A stretch of DNA of 64,000 nt from Pilatotrama ljubarskyi (lineage: Eukaryota > Basidiomycota > Agaricomycetes > Polyporales > Polyporaceae). The position numbers were made by a program, and so were the translations under genes. Location: the NCBI GenBank assembly GCA_022385805.1, contig MU277675.1:1-64000 (forward strand), given 5' to 3'. Within the stretch, counting starts at the first letter, position 1. Each line of letters opens with the position of its first letter. The notes beneath the pieces were generated by a model. It was given only the letters and a program-made list of their open reading frames with translations. It ran no database searches and was not told the origin of the DNA. Below are positions 50,101 through 60,631 of the stretch, one piece after another.

Positions 50101-51278
50101 TGGAGGAGGACGACTCCCGGGGAACTGCTCCGGAACCATCCTCACAAGCTCCTCGCTCTGCTCTACATGCCGAGCCCACTACTCAAGCCCTCGGAGACGA
50201 CGTCAAGAGCGCGCTCACACAGGCCGAGGTCCGCTCCCAACAGCCCGGCCAACCCGCCACAGATCTAGCTCAGCCTCTCGCGTCCGACCAAATGATACCC
50301 ACGGAAGACGAAGAGCACGACGCCCAGCGCGAGGTCGAGCTCGCCCTGCGCCAGTGGCAAGCGGAAGGGCAGCCGCCCGCCCAAGCCGAAGAACTGTGGC
50401 GCAAGTACGAGTCGCTCACGCACGACCTCTCGTACGCCCTGTGTGAGCAGCTCCGCCTCATCCTCGAGCCGACGCAGGCGACGCGCCTCAAGGGCGACTA
50501 CCGCACGGGCAAGCGCCTCAACATGAAGAAGATCATCCCGTACATCGCGAGCGAGTTCACGAAGGACAAGATCTGGCTGCGGCGCACGCGCCCGAGCCAG
50601 CGCGAGTACCAGGTGCTGATCGCGCTCGACGACTCGCGCTCGATGGCCGAGTCGCACTCGGTGCATCTTGCGTTCCAGACGCTCGCACTCGTCGCGAAGG
50701 CGCTCGGGAAGCTCGAGGTCGGCGACGTCGCCATCGCCAAGTTCGGCGAGTCCGTCGACGTGCTGCACGGCTTCGACGGCGGGCCGTTCACGGACCAGGC
50801 GGGCACGCGCGTCATGAGCGCGTTCCACTTCGACCAGAAAGCGACGCAGGTGCTCTCACTTCTCGAGACAAGCCTCAAGATGCTGGAGGAGGCGCGTGAG
50901 CGACGCGCGGTCAGCTCGTCCACCGCGGCGGACCTGTGGCAGCTCGAAATCATCATCTCGGACGGTATATGCCAGGACCACGAGCGGCTCAGGACCGTCT
51001 TACGGCGCGCGGAAGAGCAGCGAGTCATGGTGGTCTTCATCGTGCTCGACTCTCTGCACTCGAAGAGTTCAGGCGGCACGGGCGCGAACGAGAACTCGAT
51101 CCTCTCCATGAACCAAGTGGCGTACAAGATGGTGGACGGGCGGATGGACCTGCAGGTCGAGCGGTACCTCGACACGTTCCCGTTCGAGTACTACGTCGTG
51201 TTGCGGAACGTGGAGGCGCTGCCGGACGTGCTGTCGGGCACTCTGAAGCAGTTCTTCGAGCGGGTGGCGGAGTCGTAG
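35138..51278 (+). CDS. MDN1: Midasin (Rea1/Mdn1), AAA+ ribosome-assembly ATPase
   Basis: Nineteen exons give 15201 coding nt, about 5066 residues (yeast 4910). Introns: 35449-35494, 36008-36058, 37628-37688, 37884-37936, 40368-40420, 40490-40540, 42950-43002, 43285-43345, 43665-43711, 43822-43873, 43997-44055, 44159-44205, 44280-44334, 44394-44443, 44589-44632, 47566-47617, 47950-47999, 49660-49714. Six AAA modules show Walker A motifs SAPSAGKS, GETGTGKT, GPTSSGKT, GETGCGKT, GSPGVGKT and GPRNSGKT. Walker B sequences are FEDID, LLDEVN, VLDELN, LLDEIS, LLDEMN and the degenerate LLDGAN. A long helical linker, an acidic Asp/Glu-rich region (48550-50100) and a C-terminal MIDAS domain (ALDDSRSMAES, DxSxS) follow, ending FFERVAES. 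In yeast the protein removes assembly factors (Rsa4, Ytm1) from pre-60S particles in nucleolus and nucleoplasm. The start at 35138 is inferred from where midasin similarity begins. Confidence 0.93.
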
Positions 51279-51482
51279 GGGTGGCGTGGGCGCCGTGGTT
51301 GCAATGGTTCTCGTTGACTCTACACACGATAGAAGATAGCTTGGTACATGTAAAAAAAGTATATATTCGTACTCGTCTCTAATCCACACTTCTTGATACA
51401 TAACATGCAACGCGGACTGGATGTCCGACAGCGGAACGAGCCTCGCGCAGAGCGGGATGCCTCGAAGGACGGGCTGCGCGGG

Positions 51483-52199
51483 TCAAAGAGCTTCGTGGGT
51501 CGATGTATCGAGCACAAATAGGTCGACGCTGTGGTACTGGTTTGCAGCGTCGGCCTGCCCTTGGTCCGCGATGACCGTAAAGTTATCACGGACCGATGCT
51601 CGAAGGTGGGTACCCGCGTGGACGCGAGAGCATTGTATGAAAGCTTCGATCAAGCTTCTGCGCACGGAGACGTCGCGACCGGCTTGGAAAGAACGCAGTT
51701 CGCGAAGACGGCCGACGTGGAGACACTTAAAGCAGAGATGGAAGGACTCCGGCTGAGGCGTATCCCAAGGCGCACCGCCGCGTCTTCGTCCTCCGGGCTC
51801 CGAAACATGTATCAACGGCGATATCGGGGACGTCATGTAAGACCAAGACATTTGATGAGATAGAGTTGGGAATTTGACTCGTTCAGGGTCCCATGGCGGT
51901 GCGCGACTCCTGTGTGTCTTCGTGTCTTCACAAAACCCGGCGGAAAGTCGTGTCATGTGTACGGACATCGCAGTCGAGTAGAAAGGGACCAACATCTGTA
52001 AGCGCCCGTGATCTCGCGTCTGAGATTGCGGGCGCCTAGAGCGTGTACCTCGAACTTTCTCTCCACACTGCGGCCCTTGCGTCAATTGACTTGACCCACG
52101 ATGTACTTCTGCGCGCGGACTCGTCGCTGCTCGCCAGCAACCAGGGCGGACGACTCTTCGCTGATGAAAACCTCGCAGACGTCTCGGTGTACCTTGCAA
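51483..52199 (-). CDS. Uncertain ORF, possible 3' part of an unrecognised gene
   Basis: The minus-strand frame is open for 238 codons and ends in DLFVLDTSTHEAL. Its last ~130 codons favour C/G at the third position and read like a folded protein (FHLCFKCLHVGRLRELRSF, RRSLIEAFIQCSRVHAG, RASVRDNFTVIAD, YHSVDLFVLD). A possible acceptor (GCGCTTACAG) precedes MLVPFYSTAMSVHMTRL. The true 5' exons are probably to the right (candidate ATG near 52310), but I could not join them confidently. I do not recognise the family. It could also be a decayed gene. Confidence 0.3.
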   Translation of the reverse strand: MQGTPRRLRGFHQRRVVRPGCWRAATSPRAEVHRGSSQLTQGPQCGEKVRGTRSRRPQSQTRDHGRLQMLVPFYSTAMSVHMTRLSAGFCEDTKTHRSRAPPWDPERVKFPTLSHQMSWSYMTSPISPLIHVSEPGGRRRGGAPWDTPQPESFHLCFKCLHVGRLRELRSFQAGRDVSVRRSLIEAFIQCSRVHAGTHLRASVRDNFTVIADQGQADAANQYHSVDLFVLDTSTHEAL

Positions 52200-52331
52200 C
52201 GTCGACGTCCGCGTCCAGACTCAGGCAGAACGCGTGCAACTACCTGTTCGCCCTGGAGACCTGCCGACCTTGCGCGCCAGGCCACCAAGATGGCAAGACG
52301 GCGCCCTGGACATGTATGGCTGCGAACTCAA

Positions 52332-52350
52332 CAGCAGCAGCAGCAGCAGC
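52332..52350. repeat. CAG trinucleotide microsatellite
   Basis: About six tandem CAG units in apparently non-coding DNA. Confidence 0.6.
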
Positions 52351-55300
52351 ATCTCCATCTTCGTGGCGTCTCCCGCCGTTCATTCATTCTGCACGACACA
52401 GGACATGGGAGAATCCCATACGCCACGGGCACGTCTGAATCTTCCGTCTACACAGGCCCGACGTCCAGGTGAAACTCCAGCGCAGATGGGACCAACCGAC
52501 TCGACTGTACGTACACCCGCTTCTTTTACCCTCGCCGTCCGTCTGGGAACTCCCACAACCATCTCCGGCAACCATGCACGACGCTCCGTATGCAGAACCC
52601 ACCTTCTCCCATGCGGGACGCGGGTGCTCTGCGCAGCGCCGCGACATCCATCCCGTCTTGGCGCTGCGCTGCGCATAGCTTCGCGCTGGCATTGGCACTG
52701 GCATGACGCACGAGCTCGTCCGGCTTCTCACCGGTCCATCCTCAGCGAGCATCCCCGTCTCCTCGGCGAGCCAGGAAGTATCCCACCTGGTGCGCTGGGG
52801 GTCCTGGACACTCGCTGGGCACTCCCCACGCGCGCGCGGCGTGGCAAGTACTGTACTGTGGGCGCCGCCCCCAAGCGATTCTCAGCCCCCCCCCCACTCT
52901 TGACTCTTGTTCGTCAGTTTGCTTGACTGGACGGCTTCGGAATCGCTGGGGGGTTTCGCCTTGGTCCGCTCCCTCTCGGATCCTGATGGCCCACGTCCCT
53001 TGTCGGACACCCTGCGTCTCGCTTTCTCCCGCTCTCGCTCCCACTTCGGAACTTGTCCCGCCGCTCCAGGACAACGATATAGCAATCCGCATACCTCCCG
53101 ACAACCCTGCTGCTTACTAGAAAACTGTACAGAGTGTTCAGTAAGCTCTCGGCGGAAGAGACGCTGCAATTGCCCCGAATCCACTCCCGAGTGGCAGGCC
53201 GCCTGCATCGCGCGGATCGCTGGTGACAGCTCTCGCGCAGCGCAAGGCGTCCATCCGACACACCCAGGAAATTTTCTCGCCCGCGGACTGGTGCCCTCGA
53301 TGGCTCAAGGTTGGGGAGGTTATGCGCCCGTGGGCCGTCGTGCTGCTTCTCCCGGCGTGCTCTCAATACAATGTGGCACGAGAGCAAACGCGGTCGCGCT
53401 ATTCTAAGCCGCCGTGCTCGCCCGAAACGGATGCGCAACTTACAGCTTACGGTATCGCGTGTCGATGACCAACACGCCAACACGGGGCGCGAGTGCCTGC
53501 TACTCAGCTGGACGTGACGCTTTGTCAGTGCTCGGCGCTCCCGCTGTCCCTGCTCGGTGCTGTCGCCGTCGGATCGCAGCGCATTGCAGCGTGCTTCCGT
53601 CCGTCCGGCGCAAGTTCGAGCAATCTCCAGACGACAGCACTCTAGTCCAGCGACGAGCATCGTCGTTCCCACAGGCACCTCCGTAGCCGAGAGCCTATCC
53701 GCTCGTTGGCGCCCCAGATATGGGCCTCCCATTCGGACGGGACTGGGTCCCACGCCGATGAGTCGCCGGAGGCACAAGGCGGGCCCCTTACCAGGGGTTC
53801 GTCACCGTCACTGGCACCGGTGGGTACGCACACCGACAGAGCAGGTACGGTATCGGCGCACCTATTGCTGCAATACTTGCCAAGTACTGTACTGGGGAAC
53901 TCGAGCTCATCACTCGTCGTCCATCCGTCCGTCCCTGCTCGTGCATCACTGTGCCATCATGCATCACCTGGCGCTGCGCCGTTGCTCAGCCCTATGATCC
54001 CTGAGACGAGCTGTGGGCCTGCACACTCGGGGGCGCGCAGCCTTCTGTTGTCCGTGTTCTGTTCTGTGTCTTGTCCATGTGGGCGTGGACGCGTGGCAGA
54101 CGGACGACGGCTGTCTGACAGGAGCGTTCCGATGGGCCGCGTCCGTCCGAGTCTGGTATTCCTGCAGCGTGCGAACACGGCAGCGTTCGCGGCGCCTTCG
54201 TGGCGCAGGCCGGCCGGCCCATCGTCATCGCGGCGATCGCGCACCCTGTCTCTTGTACCTCTCCCCCGATCCTGCTCGGCTCCCACGCACACCGTCGACG
54301 TTCGACTCTCCAGTGCCAGGGCGACGTCGCCGTTTCCGATTTCGACGACCCAGCGCGACGGGGCACGATCGATGATCTCATGCCTCGCGTCTCCTGCGCC
54401 AGATGCGTGCGTGCGGCTCCCAAGAGCCCCAAGGACGGCACACGGCCACGGACGGTCATCGTCTCATCGAAACCTATCGAACGGGACTCACGAGTATCAG
54501 GGCTGCGTGCACCGGCGTCGCTCTACAGCGCGTGGACACGCGCTGAATGAAGTTGGGGCCTGACATGGACATGCTGCATGATGATGCATTCACTCGCATT
54601 GCAAGAGGAACTCAAGAGGCTTCCAATTCTCTTCTGTTCTTGCATCATCCGGGCTACATATGGTTCGTGATATCTCGAGCGGCGCTCAGCTGCCAACTCT
54701 CTCCGGCCGGACGCGTCCGCCGCGTCTCGTGACTGAATGCATATCACCGTGTCCCAATACAAACGTCGCGCCGCTGCCGGGGAACCAGTAATACTCGCGA
54801 ATCGCGACTCGAGGTCGCCGGCCAGCTGTCGATGCCTCGAGCGCTCCACGTCCACGCCAAAGACACTGCGTCCGATATGATTACAGAACTACGGTGTGGT
54901 GACGAATGACATCCTATACTGTACTTTACAGCCAGCGTTTTACAGCTGTCGCTGGTGGTAGTGGCAATCAAAGAACACAAAACGGCCCAGATCCTCGAGA
55001 CGATGATGATGAATGACGAACAAAGAGAAATACAGAAAAGCGTACAACGAGCGTGCCAAAACGTTCTGATGCTGCTCCCCTTTATCTTCTTCCGCGGCGG
55101 CGAGACCGCGACGACGACGGATGGTGGGGGATGGTGGAAAGAGTATGTTGAATTGTATGTACAAATCGAGCGCGAGCGGGGACGAGGACCAGGACCAGGG
55201 CGAGACGCGCGCACGCCGCGCGATGCGGCGAGGAACGAGGGTCGCCGAACAAACGAGTGGATCAGAGCCCGTCCCTAACGGCGGGTTGACTGCATTGCCT

Positions 55301-55437
55301 GCGTAGAAAGCAACAAAGTCAGCATGATGTGCGCGACGACCGCGCGAACGCGAACGCGCAGTACGCACCTCCAAGACTGACAAGACTGACGAGACTACTA
55401 CTGCGGGATCACCATCGGGAAGGTAGGCGCGGGCAGA

Positions 55438-55647
55438 TCACCAGTCGGCGACGGTGATGTAGGGGTCGCGACGCTCGGCGGGCTCCTGGATCGCGACGCG
55501 ATGGACGGATGGTTAGCGTTTGTGTGCGCGCGTGGGACTGTATGCGGGCGCTAAGCCTGGACTCACGGGCACGGGCGACGCCTGGGCGACGGTGAGTGCG
55601 GCGGCGACGGCGACGACGACGGAGAGGATGTAGCGGAGGGCCTGCAT
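55438..55647 (-). CDS. 42-residue secreted peptide precursor with a Kex2-type dibasic site
   Basis: Two exons on the minus strand, 55647-55567 and 55485-55438, are separated by an 81-nt intron (55486-55566) with a GTGAGT donor and CAG acceptor in phase 0. The product starts MQALRYILSVVVAVAA, a clear signal peptide with a predicted AxA cleavage at AQA (residues 21-23). It continues SPVPEPAERR with a dibasic Arg32-Arg33 and ends with the nonapeptide DPYITVADW. The layout (signal, short Pro-rich pro-segment with X-Pro steps, RR, short C-terminal peptide) matches a Kex2-processed secreted peptide. It has no CaaX ending, so it is not a typical basidiomycete mating pheromone. A TATA motif lies about 135 bp upstream (55780-55783). 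The 42-codon size means ordinary ORF thresholds miss it. I know no named family, and function is not inferred beyond secretion. Confidence 0.6.
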
Positions 55648-58600
55648 TGTGACTGCGGTGGTGGGCGTGCGGGGGAAGGGCGAGCGGTGGTGGTAGGGGT
55701 GGTGTGTGCGAGGGAGGAGGAGGGGCGGGCAGTGGCAGACGGGGGAGGGCGTGGTGCTGGGAGCGGAGGGGAGTTTAAGTATAGTGGGAACGCCGGCCGT
55801 GGCCCACGCTCACGGTGCCCCTGTCACTCGCAGCCAGCATCCGTCTGAACCTCCGCCGTGCTCGTCCCTGGCGGTGGGACCGGCTCCCCCGATCGTGCTC
55901 GTCTTCTTTCCAGGCCCGGGAACTGAGAACCTTCCTCTTTCAAGCTCCGCGCACAACCCCTCTGCGTCCAATCCCACCGCGGCAACTCCATCTCCTCCCC
56001 TCTCCCCCTCCGAATTCGCCCCCGGCCGACGGCGACGCGGATGCTCACCTGCGCCGGGCCACCGCCGGGGCAATCGCTCGAAAAGGCCGCGACCGGGCAT
56101 ATGCCTGGCATTCACGCGCCGTTCCGCACGTCTGCATTCGAGCATCATGATCAATGTTCCTTCCGCTCGCTCGCTCGCTCGTCGCAAACTGCAATCTGCA
56201 AGCTGCATTGCATCGCATATCACTTGGGTTCGGGTTTGGGCTCGGCACTGCACCCCGCATATACACCCAATGTGGGTGCCCCTTGTGCCTGATCGGAGCG
56301 GTCGAAAGTGGATACATACATACGTGCCTCGGACGACGGTCGCGGCTCGGCCGTCCTCGATGCCGCGGCTCGCTCCTCGCGCCGGTGCAGATCCAGCAAA
56401 TCCCGTCCCTCCGTTGCGCATGCCCGTCCCCGCCTCAACCGTACAACGCCCAGCCCGATCGACTCGTTGTCCACGCGGAATCGTATTGGAACTCGAAGCT
56501 AAGGTGGCAGTGGCGCGGCCCGGCGCAGGCCCAGACTCGACGACCGTCGACCGTCACAACAGGCTTGAGCGACAAAACACTCGAAACCTTGAACGCGCAG
56601 TCTGTTGGTATCTGCCGCGTAACCAACCACGAGCCGTAGGCGGCGCGGCGGGCTGTAAACTGTCAGAAAGATTATGTTCTTGCGCATGCCGCGTTTCGCA
56701 GTCGGCTGGCCGGGCGATAAGTACCAGTAGGTCGCATCTCAGGGTACGGCATGGTCATACGGAGATGCTTCTGCGAGCGCGCACCGTTCCGGAATAGCCC
56801 AAGCTCTAAGCTCTGCCGGCCCTGCCATGCATTCCGACGCGCGCGAGTGTACGAAGGCTTGTCAATGTCAACGCGATTTCCTGACGTCACTGGCAAAGTA
56901 CTCCGGTCAACCGCGAGTCGCCGCTGCCCATTCCAGGCCCTACCTGCCTCTCCGTTATCTTGGTCTTGGATCTGTGGCAGTCTCTCCCTGAGACCTCCTC
57001 CAATCCTAGCCCGGCGCGCTCTCTTGGTAGTCACTAGTCTCCCGGTCGGATCCTTGGCTTATTAGGAACGGGCTCGAGCGTCGATCGGCTTGGGCAATCG
57101 CAGGACGCGGGGAATCAGGCTGGTTTTAGAGAATGCCTCCGATGCTGCTGCGGGATGGCGGGGAAGTCGACGCATGCAGTATGCAACGCAACCTAGATGA
57201 GTACAATATCAAACGGCACTCTATCAATCCAGCGACGGCCACGGTCCCAGCAGTGCTTACTTATTCCTGGACGCCGCACACTGTTGTGTGTGCAGTTCAC
57301 GTAACCTGCGACCAGCTGAGGAAGAGCCGGCCTTGTCAAGGTCAACGACGTCTATCGCTCCCGATATAAGCACCTGCCGAGTCCCGACAATAGAGCGACG
57401 TGCTGGGCACGGCTCGCCCCCTGGCCCGATCTGAGCTTGTGTTCAGCGTGCGCAGCCGGCAGCAGGTGCTTGCGAAGAGGACGTCAGCGGCGGCAAGAAT
57501 AGCTGCAGACAGACGCAAGGCTGTCGGATAAGGCCAGGGCACCGTGCACCTGGGCTTCTTGTCTGCCAGCTCTAGTGCTTACTATCACATACCCTTACGC
57601 GATATGCGCCAACGACGGTCGAAGCCTGTATCTCGTGACCCATCCTCGTGTAAATGAGCCGGGAGGGCTTCGTCGAGAGACCCGGAGGTCTATCTCCGAT
57701 TCGGAGTTGTGGTACGCGTTTAGACCTGACGAGTGTAAGGAACCTGGTCAGCACTGCGGATTCTGACCTCCAGCCTCGCCGACGTACCGTCGAGCAACAC
57801 ACCGGGACCCGGTACCCCTCGAGCTGGCAGGTGAAGTCAACTCCGAACACACGAGCACGGAATGGAACGCTGTCTGACCGACGTCGGACGAGCCGACAAT
57901 GGACCGTACGTTTATCCCCCAGGGCCCGCCCGCCTCGAAGCACGCACGCGCATACGAGTGACCGTGACAGGCGTGAGCGGACACGAGATGGCAAGCCGTT
58001 CCTGCCTTGCCTGAGCCTCTCGGCGTATCGTTGCGCCTGGCATGTTGCGGGTGGCGTTTGCCGCGACAGAGGCTCAGAGTCATTGCTCGCGACGGAAGAT
58101 CGGCCGGGAGGCGGGACCTTGAACGTTGTGTCACTACCGAGGCTTGTGTGTTGCCGTCGCCCGATGAGGAGGTTCCGGAGGCCTAGGATACCCAGCGGGG
58201 TCTAGACTCTGGCAGACGATAGATGAATCGGGCACTGGGGGATCATGGCAGTGAGGCTTGTGTCGTCAAGCGCCTCTTTTAGTCCGTCCCGCCTCGAGCT
58301 TGTCGTGTTGTCGAGATGTCGAGTGCGACTATGCTACGCAAGCACTGGCAATTGGCGAGCGATGATATGGGATTAGCCGCCTGTGGTTAGTAAGTACAGC
58401 GGGTGTACCTGGGGATCCTACCTGAGATATGACGACGACCTTCATGAGTGCTCGGAGTCCCCGCTTATACTTCCGAGCACATGCACGTAACGGAGGCAAG
58501 AGAGATGAGTTCATCCCATGCATATGGTGAATGAAGGCAGAGGTACAGCTGGGCGTCCGGTGCACAGGAGTCGGGTTGATGTCAATGATGGTCCTGTAGG

Positions 58601-58770
58601 CGCTCATGACGCGGGAGAAGGGAGTAATAGTAAGCGCCTAGGGCACATTTCTTGACCAAGTCCATACCGCACTCGACCGGTGAACATCCCCCCTATAGCT
58701 CTGCAGCGGAGACCAAGAGACAGGAAAAATTACTGGCTTGTTTGAACATCAGAACGCAAGGAAAGACAGG
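55648..58770. other. Intergenic, 3.1 kb
   Basis: Upstream DNA of the peptide gene (leftward) and of the SAC3/GANP gene (rightward). Open frames of 100-360 codons occur on both strands but are low-complexity and overlap each other as mirror frames of GC-rich DNA. No domain, RNA gene or mobile element was recognised. Confidence 0.5.
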
Positions 58771-60539
58771 ATGTCGACGCCGCGTAGCACCAGAGGCTCG
58801 CACTGGCAGCCTCGCGGGCGCGGCGGAGGCGATCCGCCTCCACCTCGAGCTCGACCCCAGCACAGGGTATACCAGCATGGAAAGCGGCACATGGAACTCA
58901 TGCCATCTGTGAGCCGAAGCAGCGGCCTTGATAAGGACGGAGACGCGTGAGTAGTCATATGTTAACATATCGCTGTCCCACACGATCGTCCCCGCCCTGT
59001 CAGTCGATATGGCGGAGAGGATGGTGTGGCGACTGCCACCATGCTGTATGACGTGCTCTGTGCTATCAGAGATGCGAGTGCTCATCGGAATCACTGGCAT
59101 ATCGATGGATACTGAAAGATTCTAGGTCTGCAGGCTCAGAGACCGGAAGGTACAGGAAGAGTATCGCGAGTTCATCCAAACCAAGGTAGGCTGGTTCTGA
59201 TATGGTGGCACCTGCCAGAGGGCTTGATCGTCTCTTTCTCACCTAGGCCCGATTTTCTGACGGTAGAACGCTGACCGTTTATCGTAGGTAGATGAGTACT
59301 GGAAGAAGTACCCGCTGAGAGCCGTGCCTGGGTCTGATGACCCCGATCCGGAATCCGTACGGCACAGGAAGGAGACAGAGGAGAACCTCTTGATCCTGTT
59401 CCGTAAGTCCGAAATATCTCTATCTCACTGACAATGTCGCGATTTCTCTCGAGATCGTGGGGGCATCAAACGTCAGGCTGCTGATGATATTGATGAACAG
59501 GTAAATTGCGAGAAGGACTCATGTCCGCGCAGCGCAGAGATCAGTTCGCGCGCGAAGGCAAGTCGCTCAATCTGGCTTCAACGCCTCGCACAATGTGCTC
59601 AGCCCGATCGCAGTCTACGAGACATCGTTGCATCTCTCGGTGCTGTTCAGATCACCGGCGCAGACCACGTCGACGCTCTCTCATCTCTTCCCGGCGTTCT
59701 ACGTCACGGCCTCTGATGTGCAGGTGAAGCCGCAGGCAACTGCATCCGTGTCGAAGTCAAGCCCAGGCAGTCCCGATCCAGCTGCCGGGTCTTCTCCCGG
59801 GCAACTGCCACCCACAACCGCCCTCTCGTCGACATTGATATTCCTATTGCACCACCTCGTCGCCGCGTATCCGTCCCAACTCTCGTTCCACACGCAACTC
59901 CGCCAACTGCACCCTGCATTGAAGCGTCTGCTCGAGGCGCCTGCCGAGGCACTTGATCAGCCTCGAACGCTCTCGTCTGACCCATCTATCCTGTCATCAC
60001 CACAGACTGCGGATTCGCAGCCGTCAGAACGCAATCGGGGCGTCCCCGCGATGTCGAACGTCTATGACTGGCTCGTCGAGCTCGCGCGATGCTTACGAAG
60101 ACGGAACTATGCCCGTCTAGACGCGCTCACGCGCCGCGCCGTCTTCAGCCGTTTCATTGACATCACGCCCTCGAGCTCGTCCTCCGAAGAAGCTACGGAA
60201 CGGAGACCCGACCTCGGGCTGGAGGCTGTCCAGGTGCTGGTGGATTCGCTGGTCGGAAAGGCGCGCAGCACGACGTGGAGCGTGCTCCGGACGGCGTATC
60301 GGGAGGTTAACCTGCGCGCCACGCCGACGGGGGCGTCTGCGGGTGACATAACGGCGCTGTGGTTGGCCCGCTCGTTGGTGCTGCGTAACAGCGTAACTTC
60401 TGGCTTAATCCCGGAGGAGGGGGAGGATGGCATGTATACGGCGGTGGAGACGTGGCTCGCTGAGCGCAGCGCCAAGGGCGAGGCGAGAAGGAAGGAGGGA
60501 GAAGGAATGGAGGGCAGGTGGATACTGGTCAGGGCCTGA
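58771..60539 (+). CDS. SAC3/GANP-domain protein
   Basis: A plus-strand multi-exon gene of roughly 430-450 residues. The N-terminus MSTPRSTRGSHWQPRGRGGG is RG-rich and probably disordered. The core reads LRDRKVQEEYREFIQTK, VDEYWKKYPLRAVPG, LLILFRKLREGLMSAQRRDQFAREVYETSLHLSVLF, TTSTLSHLFPAFY, LIFLLHHLVAAYPSQ, WLVELARCLRRRNYARLDALTRRAVF and LGLEAVQVLVDSLVGKARSTTWSVLRTAYREVNL. This fits the SAC3/GANP/Nin1/eIF3-p25 fold used in mRNA export and transcription-coupled complexes. The REVYETSL junction forms only by removing a GC-AG intron, 59558-59613 (AAG|GCAAGT...CGCAG). The exons between 58947 and about 59140 are less certain, so the 5' part needs transcript support. It is convergent with the decarboxylase gene, whose stop lies 93 bp away. 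Confidence 0.7.
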
Positions 60540-60631
60540 CGCGGGCGGTCTCGTGTGATACTAGGGCAACGCTCGAAAAGGCAGTTGCTTATGGCAGAGA
60601 ATAGACGTACTATCGGCGAAGGAATCATTCA

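Larger units (their letters stand above)
51279..55437. other. Gene-poor region, 4.2 kb
   Basis: Apart from the uncertain minus-strand ORF at 51483-52199, no supported gene is seen. Features are a short CAG microsatellite (about 52332-52350), an 11-C run near 52881-52891, and two identical 14-bp strings CAAGTACTGTACTG at 52845-52858 and 53881-53894. Long open frames around 53700-54560 are Arg/Ser/Pro-rich with no domain, as expected from GC-rich non-coding DNA. The right end probably carries the 3' untranslated region of the peptide gene. Confidence 0.45.

Noticed and set aside
53706..54563. 285-codon plus-strand ORF
   Set aside because: Arg/Ser/Pro-rich with no domain, overlapped by equally long frames on the other strand. 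This is typical of GC-rich non-coding DNA.
55706..56797. 363-codon plus-strand ORF
   Set aside because: Starts within the promoter of the peptide gene, is low-complexity, and is mirrored by a 203-codon frame on the opposite strand. No recognisable family.
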